Positions 52,483 through 62,536 of a DNA stretch of 64,000 bases are shown here, in pieces. The notes beneath the pieces were generated by a model. The model worked only from the letters and a program-made list of their open reading frames with translations, ran no database searches and was not told the DNA's origin. Position numbers and translations under genes: made by a program. Origin of the DNA: Paracoccus lichenicola (lineage in GTDB: Bacteria; Pseudomonadota; Alphaproteobacteria; Rhodobacterales; Rhodobacteraceae); contig NZ_WMBT01000003.1 of the NCBI RefSeq assembly GCF_009708075.1, positions 124,001 through 188,000 on the forward strand, written 5' to 3'. Numbering within the stretch: position 1 is the stretch's first letter; every line of letters begins with the position of its first letter.

Positions 52483-53618
52483 CGCGGCCTGTGGACATGG
52501 GCGGCCTGCACCAGCCCGAAGCCCAGCATCAGGATCATCAGCGAGGTGCCGCCATAGCTGACCAGCGGCAGGGGCGAGCCTTTCGCGGGCAGCATCCCCA
52601 TCACGGTGGCCATGTTGATCGAGAAATACAGAAAGAACGTGCCGCTGATGCCCACGGTGATCAGGGATGCGAAACGGTCGCGGTTCGACAGCGCCGAATA
52701 CAGGCAAAAGCCGATGATCAGGGTGTAAAGCCCCAACAGCGACATCGCGCCCACGAAGCCGAACTCCTCGGCCAGCACGGTGAAGATGAAGTCGGTGTGC
52801 TTCTCGGGCAGGAAGTTCAGCCGCGACTGCGTGCCCTGCATGAAGCCCCGGCCCGACCAGCCGCCCGATCCAAGCGCGATCTGGCTCTGGATGATGTTGT
52901 AGCCCGCGCCCAGGGGATCGGCGGTCGGGTCCAGGAAGGTGTCGATGCGGCGGAACTGATAGTCCTTCAGAAGCTGCCAGTCGGTGCCGCGACTTTCCAG
53001 CACGGTCGCGACCAGCCCCACGGCGGCGGCAATGACGACGCCGAAATACCACAGCGACACGCCCGCCACGAACATCACGATGCCGCCGCCTGCCACCAGC
53101 ATGATCGAGGTGCCCAGATCCGGCTGGATCAGCACCAGCCCGGTCGGCGCCAGGATCAGCACCACCGGGATCAGCACCCACAAGGGGCGCGACACCCGGT
53201 GCGGCGGCAGCCAGTCGTAATAGGCGGCCAGCAGCAGAACCTGGGAAATCTTCATCAGTTCGGATGGTTGCAGGCGGATTGGGCCGATGTCGATCCAGCG
53301 TTGCGCGCCCATGCCGATGGTGCCCACCAGCTCCACGCCCACCAGCAGCAGCACGCAGGTGACATAGGCGGGAATGGAAATGCCGCGCCAGAACCACATC
53401 GGCACGAAGGCCAGCGCGATCATGATCACCATGCCGGCGGCAAAGCGGTACATCTGCGGCTCGGCCCAGGTATCCACCTTGCCGCCCGCCACGGAAACCA
53501 GCATCAGGAACCCGATCGAGGCCACAGCGGCGATCAGAAAGACCAGCGGCCAGTTCAGATACAGGATCTTGCGGATGCCGGTCGGGGTCTGGGCGACGGT
53601 GTAGTCGAGATAGGACAT
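52479..53618 (-). CDS. rodA: Rod-shape peptidoglycan glycosyltransferase RodA
   Basis: A 379-residue SEDS-family membrane protein with about ten spans and the conserved region around PSELMKISQVLLLAAYYDW. It polymerises lipid II with PBP2 during elongation. Other family signs are GLVLIQPDLGTSIM and WSGRGFMQGTQSRLNFLPEKHTD. It begins six bases after the mrdA stop and overlaps ghrA. This agrees with rod or short-rod growth in the host. Confidence 0.95.
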   Translation of the reverse strand: MSYLDYTVAQTPTGIRKILYLNWPLVFLIAAVASIGFLMLVSVAGGKVDTWAEPQMYRFAAGMVIMIALAFVPMWFWRGISIPAYVTCVLLLVGVELVGTIGMGAQRWIDIGPIRLQPSELMKISQVLLLAAYYDWLPPHRVSRPLWVLIPVVLILAPTGLVLIQPDLGTSIMLVAGGGIVMFVAGVSLWYFGVVIAAAVGLVATVLESRGTDWQLLKDYQFRRIDTFLDPTADPLGAGYNIIQSQIALGSGGWSGRGFMQGTQSRLNFLPEKHTDFIFTVLAEEFGFVGAMSLLGLYTLIIGFCLYSALSNRDRFASLITVGISGTFFLYFSINMATVMGMLPAKGSPLPLVSYGGTSLMILMLGFGLVQAAHVHRPR

Positions 53619-53623
53619 GGCGA

Positions 53624-55564
53624 TCAGGCCCGCGTCAGACGGGGCGCATCGGGCGCGAACAGGTGCATGGCGTTGTGGCGTTCCTCCATCGCGTCGCGCT
53701 GGTCCCCGGGCACGGCGTCCAGGGGCGGCAGGCCGCCGTTCAGGGCAAACAGCAGGATGTCGCGCGCGATGGGCGAGGCGACCGTGGATCCGCCCCCGCC
53801 ATGTTCCACGATGACCGACACCGCATAGCGCGGCGCATCAAGGGGCGCGAAGCAGACGAACAGCGCGTGGTCGCGCCGGTTCCAGGGCAACTGGTCGTTC
53901 GAGACCACGCCGCGCGCCCGTTCGGCGGCGGTGATGTTGCGGACCTGACTGGTGCCGGTCTTGCCCGCCATGCGCCAATCCTCGCGGATGATGCGGGATC
54001 GCCGCGCGGTGCCGGTGTCGGAGTTCATCACCGCGTCCATGCCCGCCCGCGCCACGCGCAAAAAGGCCGGGTTCACGTCCAGCGCCGGAAAGTCGGGAAC
54101 CGGCTGGGCCACCCCGTCGATGGCGCGCACCAGGCGCGGCCTGACCTCCAACCCCGAGGCGATGCGGGCGGTCATCACCGCCAGTTGCAAGGGCGAGGCC
54201 AGCACATAGCCCTGCCCGATCGAGGCGTTGAGGCTGTCGCCCACCTGCCAGGCCTGGCCATAGCGCGCCTGCTTCCAGGCCCGGTCGGGCGCGATCCCCT
54301 CGGCCACGGCGGACATGGGCAGGTCGTGGCGCTGGCCCAGGCCCAGCTTGCGCGCCATGGCGGCGATGCGGTCGATGCCGACCTTTTGCGCCAGTTCGTA
54401 ATAATAAACGTCGCAGCTGTGCGACAGGCTGGTCACGGCATCGACGGTCCCATGGCCGCCCTTGCGCCAGCAATGGAAGCGGCGGCCCCCGGCGGTGGTA
54501 TAGCCGGGGCAATAGAAGCGCGATCCGGCATTGATGACGCCCGATTCCAGCCCGGCCAGCAGCGTCACCATCTTGAAGGTCGATCCCGGCGGATAGACGC
54601 CCTGCACGGTCTTGTCGGCCAAGGGGCGATGGTCGTGGTTCATCAGCGCCTTGTAGTCGGGCGAGGAAATCCCGCGCACGAACTTGTTGGGATCGAACGA
54701 GGGCGAGGAACAGATCGTGACGATGTCGCCCGTCTGCACGTCGATGACGACGGCGGCGGCGCTTTCCTGGCCCATGCGCTGCGCGGCATAGTTCTGCAAC
54801 TGCGCGTCGATGGTCATCTGCACGGTCGCGCCCTGTTCGCCTTCCTGGCGCGACAGTTGCCGCATCTCGCGGCCCGCGCTGTTCACCTCGACCCGGCGCT
54901 GGCCGGCCTTGCCGCGCAGATGCTCCTCCATCCGGGCCTCGAAGCCGACCTTGCCCAGCTGGAACTCGGGCAGCATCAGGACGGGGTCGGGATTTTCGAT
55001 CTTGGACAGGTCGTAATCCGACACCGGCCCGACATAGCCCAGGACATGCGCCAGATCGCCGCCCCGGGGATAGACGCGCGACAGGCCCGATTCCGGCGTG
55101 ACCCCGGCCAGGGCGGGCGCGTTCACGGCGATGGAGCTGAACTGTTCCCAGGTCAGGCGGTCCGCCAGCACGATGGGCGTGATCGCGCTGCGCTTGGAAA
55201 ACTCGTCCAGAAGCTCGGCCATGCGGGCGTCGCTGATGGGGATCAGCCGGGCCAGGCGGTGCAGCACGGGTTCCACGTCGCCGCCCGCTTCCTCGCGCGT
55301 CAGCGTCACGCGGTAATTCTGTTCGTTTCCTGCGATCACGATGCCGTTGCGGTCGTGGATCAGCCCGCGCGCGGGCACCAGCAGGCGGATCTTGATGGAA
55401 TTGCCGTCGGCCAGCATCCGGTATTGCTCGGCCTGCTCGACCTGCATGGACCGCAGCTTGAGCGCCAGGGTCGTGACCACGCCCAGCTGGATGCCCGCCA
55501 GCATCAGCCCGCGGCGGGTGATGCCGCGGCCGCTTGCGTCGTTCTGCCGGGGCGCGTTGGTCAT
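53624..55564 (-). CDS. mrdA: Penicillin-binding protein 2 (peptidoglycan transpeptidase)
   Basis: A 646-residue class B PBP. After a short cytoplasmic tail and one span (about 16-40) come the pedestal domain (VPARGLIHDRNGIVIAGN) and the transpeptidase domain with the SxxK motif STFK (VYPPGSTFKMV), the SHS segment of the SxN motif (SLSHSCD), and KTG (MAGKTGTSQ). It crosslinks wall during elongation with RodA. The ATG at 55564 overlaps mreD by four bases. Confidence 0.95.
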   Translation of the reverse strand: MTNAPRQNDASGRGITRRGLMLAGIQLGVVTTLALKLRSMQVEQAEQYRMLADGNSIKIRLLVPARGLIHDRNGIVIAGNEQNYRVTLTREEAGGDVEPVLHRLARLIPISDARMAELLDEFSKRSAITPIVLADRLTWEQFSSIAVNAPALAGVTPESGLSRVYPRGGDLAHVLGYVGPVSDYDLSKIENPDPVLMLPEFQLGKVGFEARMEEHLRGKAGQRRVEVNSAGREMRQLSRQEGEQGATVQMTIDAQLQNYAAQRMGQESAAAVVIDVQTGDIVTICSSPSFDPNKFVRGISSPDYKALMNHDHRPLADKTVQGVYPPGSTFKMVTLLAGLESGVINAGSRFYCPGYTTAGGRRFHCWRKGGHGTVDAVTSLSHSCDVYYYELAQKVGIDRIAAMARKLGLGQRHDLPMSAVAEGIAPDRAWKQARYGQAWQVGDSLNASIGQGYVLASPLQLAVMTARIASGLEVRPRLVRAIDGVAQPVPDFPALDVNPAFLRVARAGMDAVMNSDTGTARRSRIIREDWRMAGKTGTSQVRNITAAERARGVVSNDQLPWNRRDHALFVCFAPLDAPRYAVSVIVEHGGGGSTVASPIARDILLFALNGGLPPLDAVPGDQRDAMEERHNAMHLFAPDAPRLTRA

Positions 55565-56088
55565 CGCGTGAACCTCATGTGCTCGGCCTCGACGGGGGTG
55601 ATGCGGCGCAGGCCCAGCAGCGCGCGGGCGGCCAGCACCACGGGCGGATAGGCGGCGGCGGTGGCGATGTAATGCAGGATCACCTGACCCAGGGCCGGAA
55701 CCGGCATCATGAACAACACCTGAATGATACGATAAGCCAGCATCATCATGCCGATCAGGATGGCTGTGCGCAGCCATTCAACCATGAATGGCCCGTCCCG
55801 CCAACGCCCCTCACGCAAGCGTGCGGCCTCGGTCCCCAGCACCACGATGGCGGGCCAGAGACCCAGGGGATGGAACAGGATGATGTCCTGGACGGCGAAG
55901 ACCAGCGCGATCACGGGGGCCGCCAGCTGGTCGGGGCGGCGCAGCACCCAGGCCAGCGCCAGGCACAGCCCCAGGTCGGGACCGGGCAGGCGCGCGGTCC
56001 CCGCCGACAAGGGCAGCAGGCGCCCGAACAGCAGAACCGCCATCGCCGTGCAGAACAGCGCCGTGCCGATCAGCAACTGCCGGTTCAT
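55561..56088 (-). CDS. mreD: Rod shape-determining protein MreD
   Basis: A 175-residue inner-membrane protein with about five spans (for example LLIGTALFCTAMAVLLFG at the start). Its small size, hydrophobicity and place between mreC and mrdA identify it as MreD, which connects MreC to the wall synthesis machinery. It starts immediately after the mreC stop codon. Confidence 0.85.
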   Translation of the reverse strand: MNRQLLIGTALFCTAMAVLLFGRLLPLSAGTARLPGPDLGLCLALAWVLRRPDQLAAPVIALVFAVQDIILFHPLGLWPAIVVLGTEAARLREGRWRDGPFMVEWLRTAILIGMMMLAYRIIQVLFMMPVPALGQVILHYIATAAAYPPVVLAARALLGLRRITPVEAEHMRFTR

Positions 56089-57021
56089 CTAGTCGGTCCC
56101 CGTGGCCAGCGGATCCGATGCCGCCGCCTCGACCGGAGAGGCGGGCATCTGCGGGCCGATGAAGCCCTGTTCCTGGGGGGTGATGACCGCGCCCGAATCG
56201 GCCACGGTTTCGGCGGGACGAGACCGCAGCACGCGCAGGAATTCCAGCCGCCCGTAATCGGCGGCCATGCGCAGCCGCATCCGCCCGTCGCTGCCCTGCA
56301 CCACCTGCCCCGCCAGCAGCCCCGGCGGGAACACCCCCCCATCGCCCGAGGTGACGACCCGGTCGCCGGGGCGCACATTGTCCGGCGTCTCGATGAAGTC
56401 CAGGAACGGCAATGGCGTGTTGTCACCCGTCAGCAGCGCCTTTTCCCCCGATGGCTGGACGGATACCGGAATGCGCGACGACGGATCGGTCAGCAGCACC
56501 ACGCGGCTGGTCCGCTTGCCCAGGCCGGAAATCCGGCCCACGAGGCCCAAGCCGTCCATCGTGGCCCAGCCTTCGACGATGCCGTCATCCGCGCCCACGT
56601 TCAGCAGCACCGACTGGCGGAAGGCCGAACCGCTGTCCACCAGCACCATGCCGGTGACGCTGGTCAGCGCCGGGTCGATGCGGACATTGTTCAGCGCCAT
56701 CAGCTTGGAATTTTCCTGCTCAAGCTGGACGGCGGCTTCCTTCCAGGCCTGCATCTTCTGCAATTCCCGCCGCAATTCCTGGTTCTGCTGATAGATGCGC
56801 GCATAGGACTGGAACCCGCCGATCATCTGGCTGACCTGCGTGACGGGCGCCATGGCCCATTCGAAACGGGGCACCACCCGGTCGATGATGGCGATGCGCA
56901 TTGCCTCGGCCCGCGGGCTGTCGATGCGCCAGAACAGGAACAGTGCGATCAGCACAAGCGCCATCAGCGCGATCAGCACGCGCCGGACGGGTGTCGTGAA
57001 ATCTGGTCCCTTGCGTGCCAT
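56089..57021 (-). CDS. mreC: Rod shape-determining protein MreC
   Basis: A 310-residue protein with one N-terminal span (about 14-33, LIALMALVLIALFLFW), a coiled coil (about 70-110, QNQELRRELQKMQAWKEAA) and the MreC beta domain (about 120-275, with GLVGRISGLGKRTSRVVLLTD and GDRVVTSGDGGVFPPGLL). It organises the elongation complex in the periplasm. It lies 28 bp after mreB. Confidence 0.95.
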   Translation of the reverse strand: MARKGPDFTTPVRRVLIALMALVLIALFLFWRIDSPRAEAMRIAIIDRVVPRFEWAMAPVTQVSQMIGGFQSYARIYQQNQELRRELQKMQAWKEAAVQLEQENSKLMALNNVRIDPALTSVTGMVLVDSGSAFRQSVLLNVGADDGIVEGWATMDGLGLVGRISGLGKRTSRVVLLTDPSSRIPVSVQPSGEKALLTGDNTPLPFLDFIETPDNVRPGDRVVTSGDGGVFPPGLLAGQVVQGSDGRMRLRMAADYGRLEFLRVLRSRPAETVADSGAVITPQEQGFIGPQMPASPVEAAASDPLATGTD

Positions 57022-57049
57022 TCACGCAGCCCTTGCCGGCCTGCGCCTT

Positions 57050-58280
<1,231 letters not shown>

Positions 58281-59129
58281 TTGAAAGAAAGCCAGATCAT
58301 CGGCATCTGCCGGTTCGCCTTCCTGGGCCGGGGGGATTGGGTGGGGATGCGCCGCCCCGACGCCCATGACGCCGCGCGGCTGGACGAACAGGCGGAATGG
58401 CTGTTCCACCCCGACCGGATGATGCGGCGGCTGTTCACGCTGGAACGCATCTGCCTGGCCTCGATCGCGGCGCAGACCGACCGGGATTTCCGGTTTCTGG
58501 TGCTGACCTCGACCCGGTTGCCCGCCAGCCATCTGCAACGGCTCGAGGCCTTGTGCGAGAGGATACCGCAGGTCGAATTGCTGGTGACGGCGGAAACGGA
58601 CGCGGGCCAGGCGCTGCGCCCCACCCTGCTGCAAGCGGCCAGGGAATCGGACCGTCCCGCCCTGCAATTCCGCCTGGACGACGACGACGCGGTGGCCCCC
58701 GATTTCGTGGCCAACCTGCGCCGGATCGAACGGGGCGTGCAGGGGCTGCCGCGCTATGCGCTCAGCTTTCCGCGCGGTCTCAGCGTCATCTGCTATGGGA
58801 CCGAGCCCCCAAGCTTCTGGAAGACCCGGCGTCCCTTTACCGGGGCCGCCTTGGCCGTGCGCCTGACCGAGCCGGGACGGTCGATCTTTGCCTTCAACCA
58901 TTTCGACCTGCCGCGCCGGATGATCTCGATCACCGAACCCGACGCGATGGGTCATTTCGTGACGCGATGGGACATGGCCGATTCCGCCCGGCGCGGCGTT
59001 CCGGGCATTCCCTGGGGCTATGATCCGCTGCCGCCCGAGGAGTTCCGCAAGGCGGTGGCGGCCGATTTCCCGTTCCTGTCGGGGATGGACTGGGGGCAGT
59101 TGGGCCGAGCGATCGGCAGACCGGAGTAG
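58281..59129 (+). CDS. Putative rhamnosyl transferase family protein
   Basis: A 282-residue glycosyltransferase-like protein. It begins KESQIIGICRFAFLGRGDW, has LASIAAQTDRDFRFLVLTSTRLP and the acidic nucleotide-sugar motif RLDDDDAV, typical of the putative rhamnosyl transferase family. I chose the TTG at 58281 because AAGGAC stands eight bases ahead and the longer frame runs through the mreB promoter. The stop codon TAG is the first part of a palindromic repeat. It may modify a surface polysaccharide; the acceptor is unknown. Confidence 0.8.
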   Translation: MKESQIIGICRFAFLGRGDWVGMRRPDAHDAARLDEQAEWLFHPDRMMRRLFTLERICLASIAAQTDRDFRFLVLTSTRLPASHLQRLEALCERIPQVELLVTAETDAGQALRPTLLQAARESDRPALQFRLDDDDAVAPDFVANLRRIERGVQGLPRYALSFPRGLSVICYGTEPPSFWKTRRPFTGAALAVRLTEPGRSIFAFNHFDLPRRMISITEPDAMGHFVTRWDMADSARRGVPGIPWGYDPLPPEEFRKAVAADFPFLSGMDWGQLGRAIGRPE

Positions 59130-59197
59130 GGTGGGGTTCCACCCCAACCTTTACCGGCCTGCCGCCAAGGAAGTGGTGGGGTGAAACCCCACCCTAC
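59126..59197. repeat. Inverted palindrome pair between rhamnosyltransferase-like gene and leuA
   Basis: A GTAGGGTGGGGTTCCACCCC unit (59126-59149) faces a near-identical inverted copy (59175-59197), 25 bp apart. It is the same family as the copies at 39663-39896 and shares the head GTAGGGTG with the family at 43817-43895. The first three bases after G are the TAG stop of the upstream gene. It lies between converging genes and could terminate both. Confidence 0.8.
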
Positions 59198-59206
59198 GGG
59201 GCCGAG

Positions 59207-60763
59207 TCAGTGCGAATACATGCTGATTTCCTTGCCGTCGCGGCCCGCGCGGGTGCGGCGCACGATCAGGTGGTTCAGCGCGCCGACATAGGCCTTGACG
59301 GATGCCAGGATCGTGTCGGTGTCGGAGGCCTGGCCGTTCACGATGCGGCCGTCCTCCTCCATCCGCACGGACACGGTGGCCTGCGCGTCGGTGCCTTCGG
59401 TCACGGCATGGACCTGATACAGCTTCAGCGTGGCGTTGTGCGGGAAGATCTGCTTCACGGCATTGAAGCAGGCATCAACCGGGCCGTCGCCCGTGGCGTG
59501 GACGCTCTGTTCCTGACCATCGACGATCATCGTCAGGTCCGCCGACTGCCCGTCGCTGCCGCAGACGACGCGCAGGTGCTTGACCTGCAGGAAATCGTCG
59601 CCGGTATTGGCCGAGGCGTCCTGGACCAAGGCCACGATGTCTTCGTCATAGACTTCCTTCTTGCGGTCAGCCAAAGCCTTGAACCGCACGAAGATGTCCT
59701 TCAGCTGGTTGTCGCCGACCTCGTATCCCAGGTCGGCCAGCTTGGCGCGCAGCGCGGCGCGGCCCGAATGCTTGCCCATGGCGATGTTGGTTTCGTTCAG
59801 GCCGATGTCGGCGGGGCGCATGATCTCGAACGTCTCGACGTTCTTCAGCACGCCGTCCTGGTGGATGCCGGATTCGTGCAGAAAGGCGTTCTTGCCGACG
59901 ATGGCCTTGTTGAACTGGACCGGAAAGCCTGAAACCTGCGCCACGCGGCGCGAGATGCCCATGATCCTGGTGGTGTCGATGCCGGTATCATAGGGCATGA
60001 TGTCGTGGCGCACCTTCAGCGCCATCACCACCTCCTCCAGCGCGGTATTGCCGGCGCGTTCGCCCAGGCCGTTGATCGTGCATTCGATCTGGCGCGCGCC
60101 GGCTTCCACGGCGGCCAGCGCGTTGGCGGTGGCCATCCCCAGGTCGTTGTGGCAATGGGTGGCGAAGATCACGTTGTCCGCGCCCGGCACGCGCTCCAGC
60201 AACATGCGGATCAGGTCGGCCGATTCGCGCGGCGCGGTATAGCCCACGGTGTCGGGGATGTTGATCGTGGTGGCGCCCGCCTTGATGGCGATTTCCACCA
60301 CGCGGCACAGGTAATCGTGTTCGGTCCGCGTCGCGTCCATGGGCGACCATTGCACGTTGTCGCACAGGTTGCGGGCGTGGGTCACGGTCTGTTCGATCCG
60401 TTCCGCCATCTGGTCCATGTCCAGGTTCGGGATCGCCCGGTGCAAGGGCGAGGTGCCGATGAAGGTGTGGATGCGCGGGCGCTTCGCGTGCCTGACCGCC
60501 TCCCAGCAGCGGTCGATGTCGGGGATTTGCGCGCGGGCCAACCCGCAGATCACCGCGTTCTGCGCCTGCTTGGCGATGGCGCTGACGGCGGCGAAATCGC
60601 CTTCGGATGCGATGGGGAAGCCCGCCTCGATGATGTCCACGCCCATCTCGTCCAGCATGGACGCGATTTCCAGCTTTTCGGCGTGGGACATGGTGGCGCC
60701 GGGCGATTGTTCGCCGTCGCGGAGCGTGGTGTCGAAAATGACGACGCGGTTCTTGTCGGACAT
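59207..60763 (-). CDS. leuA: 2-isopropylmalate synthase
   Basis: A 518-residue enzyme that condenses acetyl-CoA with 2-oxoisovalerate in the first committed step of leucine synthesis. The catalytic barrel begins FDTTLRDGEQSPGATM, with FATHCHNDLGMATANALAA metal-binding histidines and GLGERAGNTALEEV. The C-terminal regulatory dimer domain (about 385-518) binds leucine. The ATG at 60763 has a weak ribosome site, which fits control by the leader region upstream. Confidence 0.96.
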   Translation of the reverse strand: MSDKNRVVIFDTTLRDGEQSPGATMSHAEKLEIASMLDEMGVDIIEAGFPIASEGDFAAVSAIAKQAQNAVICGLARAQIPDIDRCWEAVRHAKRPRIHTFIGTSPLHRAIPNLDMDQMAERIEQTVTHARNLCDNVQWSPMDATRTEHDYLCRVVEIAIKAGATTINIPDTVGYTAPRESADLIRMLLERVPGADNVIFATHCHNDLGMATANALAAVEAGARQIECTINGLGERAGNTALEEVVMALKVRHDIMPYDTGIDTTRIMGISRRVAQVSGFPVQFNKAIVGKNAFLHESGIHQDGVLKNVETFEIMRPADIGLNETNIAMGKHSGRAALRAKLADLGYEVGDNQLKDIFVRFKALADRKKEVYDEDIVALVQDASANTGDDFLQVKHLRVVCGSDGQSADLTMIVDGQEQSVHATGDGPVDACFNAVKQIFPHNATLKLYQVHAVTEGTDAQATVSVRMEEDGRIVNGQASDTDTILASVKAYVGALNHLIVRRTRAGRDGKEISMYSH

Positions 60764-60816
60764 GGGGGATGCTTTCTTACGGGGTCTGTTTGCGGGGATA
60801 CCCGGGCACGTCCTGG

Positions 60817-60845
60817 CTGAGCGGCGGCCCGGAAGACCCGCTCAG
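60817..60845 (-). promoter_or_regulatory. Hairpin overlapping the end of the putative leuA leader peptide
   Basis: CTGAGCGG (60817-60824) pairs perfectly with CCGCTCAG (60838-60845). On the minus-strand transcript the 5' arm overlaps the stop codon of the small Leu-rich ORF at 60842-60940, and leuA begins about 54 bases downstream. This geometry is what an attenuator needs, but I find no U-run after a stem. Confidence 0.45.
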
Positions 60846-60940
60846 CGCAGCGTAAGAAGCAGGGGACCGCGGAGGGTCACGGCCAGCCGCGCGCCACGGG
60901 GCGCGGTCGGGGCAACGGGAATGTCCAGCATCCGGGTCAT
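60842..60940 (-). CDS. Putative leucine leader peptide ahead of leuA
   Basis: A 32-codon ORF from ATG (60940) to TGA, ending GPLLLTLR with codons CTG CTT CTT ACG CTG. Seven of 32 residues are Leu, concentrated at the end. It lies 78 bp upstream of leuA on the same strand, next to the hairpin at 60817-60845. Alphaproteobacteria are known to use leader-peptide attenuation for branched-chain amino acid genes. Its ribosome-binding site is weak, so the ORF may not be translated. Confidence 0.4.
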   Translation of the reverse strand: MTRMLDIPVAPTAPRGARLAVTLRGPLLLTLR

Positions 60941-60998
60941 GGCGCGGACTATGCCGCCGTGACGCGGCGTTGAAAAGGGGGAATCATCATGGCTGCCG

Positions 60999-61076
60999 TC
61001 CGTAGGGTGCGTGCTTGCACGCACCGGGGTTGCGGACAGCCTGACACGTGGTGCGTGCAAGCACGCACCCTACGGA
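60999..61076. repeat. Perfect 27-bp inverted repeat, same family as 43817-43895
   Basis: Arms 60999-61025 and 61050-61076 are perfect inverted copies around a 24-base spacer. Each arm carries CGTAGGGTGCGTGC and a nested hairpin with a TT loop where the other copy has TC. The outer part of the right arm supplies the TAG stop (61070-61072) of the ABC binding-protein gene. Here both neighbours run the same way, so it is not only a feature of convergent gene ends. Confidence 0.85.
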
Positions 61077-62536
61077 ACCCACCGCACCTTCGTCAGGTCA
61101 TTGGCCTGGGTGGGCGCGTTTTCCCACAAGCCTTCGATCCGGGCATCCGCCACGCCGGTCTTGGCAAGCTGGAACAGGAAGGCGTTGACGTAGTCGCCCG
61201 CGATCATCTCCTGCGCCTGCCGGTAAAGATCGCTGCGCTGCTGCGGCGTCACCGCCGCCTGCAAGCGGTCCATCAGCGCCACGAACTCGGGCCGGGCGTA
61301 ATGGAAATAGTAGTCGGGGCGGGCATAGATGTCGATGTCCAGGGGTTCGGTATGGCTGATCACGGTCAGGTCGAAATCGCCGCCCTTGAAGACCGTTTCC
61401 AGCCATTGCGCCCATTCCATGTTGGTGATCCGGGTCCCGATGCCGACGGCGGCCAGTTGCGCCTGGATGATCTCGCCCCCGCGCCGGGCATAGGGCGTGG
61501 GCGGCAGCGCGAGGCGCAGGGTGACGGGACCGACCCCGGCCTCGGCCAGCAGGGCCTTGGCCTTTTCGGGATCATGGGCCGACAGGCCGGTCAGATCGAC
61601 GTAATCGGGGTGATGGGGGGCGAAATGGCTGCCGATGGGGGTGCCGTATCCGAACATCGCGCCGTCGATGATGTCGGACCGGTTGATCGCGTGGGCGATG
61701 GCCTGGCGCACCTTGGGATTGTCCAGCGGCGCGCGAGCATTGTTCATGGCCAGGATGGTCTCGCCCTCGGTCGTGCCGACGATCACCTTGAAGCGCGGAT
61801 CGGCCTGCAACTGCGGCAAGGTCTCGGGCGCAGGGAAGTTCGGAAAGGCGTCCACGTCCCCCGCCATCATCGCCGCGAAGGCCGCCGAAGGGTCGGGGAT
61901 GAAGCGGAAGGTCGCGGTTTGCAGCGCGGGCTTGTCGCCCCAATAGCCGTCAAAGGCCCGCAGCACGATCCGGTCGCCCTGCACCCAGCGGTCGAACCGG
62001 AACGGACCGGTGCCGACGGGGTTGGTGGTAAGGCCGTCCGCACTGGCCGGGTCCAGCATCACCGCATCGCCCCAGGCCATCTTGAAGGGGAAATTGCCGT
62101 CGGGGGCCTTCAAGGTCACGCGGACGGTCAGGGGGTCCAGGGCCTCGACGGATTCGATCCCCTGGAACAGCACCTTCTGGGCATTGGTGGAATCGGGCGC
62201 CCGGGCGCGGTCCAGGGTGAAGGCCACGTCGCCGGCATCGAAGGCCGCGCCGTCGTGGAAGGTCACGCCGTCCTGCAGGTGAAAGACATAGGCGCGGCCC
62301 TCGTCCTCGACATCCCAGCGTTCGGCCAGGGCAGGCTCGATGGCACCGTTCGGGCCGAAGCGGGTCAGGCCCTCGAAGACATTGGCATAGACGACCTCGT
62401 CGGTCGCCGCCGCCGCGCCGCCGGTGGGGTCCAGGTTCGGGGGTTCCAGCACCAGCCCCAACGTGATGGCGTCCTGCGCCGCGGCGGGCAGCGCCAGCAG
62501 CAGCAGCGCGGCCAGGGGTTTCAGGGCATGGATCAT
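61070..62536 (-). CDS. Peptide/nickel-type ABC transporter substrate-binding protein (family 5)
   Basis: A 488-residue SBP family 5 protein with a Sec signal (LAALLLLALPAAAQ-DA). Typical segments are GLVLEPPNLDPTGG, VFEGLTRFGPNGAIEPALAERW, TFHDGAAFDAGDVAFTLDRA and NPVGTGPFRFDRWV. Substrates of this family range from oligopeptides to glutathione and sugars. No permease or ATPase genes are adjacent, so it is an orphan receptor here. It overlaps the pcs gene by four bases, an odd pairing. Its stop codon lies in the palindromic repeat. Confidence 0.9.
   Translation of the reverse strand: MIHALKPLAALLLLALPAAAQDAITLGLVLEPPNLDPTGGAAAATDEVVYANVFEGLTRFGPNGAIEPALAERWDVEDEGRAYVFHLQDGVTFHDGAAFDAGDVAFTLDRARAPDSTNAQKVLFQGIESVEALDPLTVRVTLKAPDGNFPFKMAWGDAVMLDPASADGLTTNPVGTGPFRFDRWVQGDRIVLRAFDGYWGDKPALQTATFRFIPDPSAAFAAMMAGDVDAFPNFPAPETLPQLQADPRFKVIVGTTEGETILAMNNARAPLDNPKVRQAIAHAINRSDIIDGAMFGYGTPIGSHFAPHHPDYVDLTGLSAHDPEKAKALLAEAGVGPVTLRLALPPTPYARRGGEIIQAQLAAVGIGTRITNMEWAQWLETVFKGGDFDLTVISHTEPLDIDIYARPDYYFHYARPEFVALMDRLQAAVTPQQRSDLYRQAQEMIAGDYVNAFLFQLAKTGVADARIEGLWENAPTQANDLTKVRWVP

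Noticed and set aside
53663..55651. Long open frame (over 600 codons) antisense to mrdA
   Set aside because: It is a shadow of the high-GC coding sequence; it has no ribosome site, and His/Arg/Gln-rich composition typical of antisense frames.
61011..61193. Short plus-strand ORF starting in the palindrome near 61011
   Set aside because: It runs antisense into the binding-protein gene and its start is repeat sequence.
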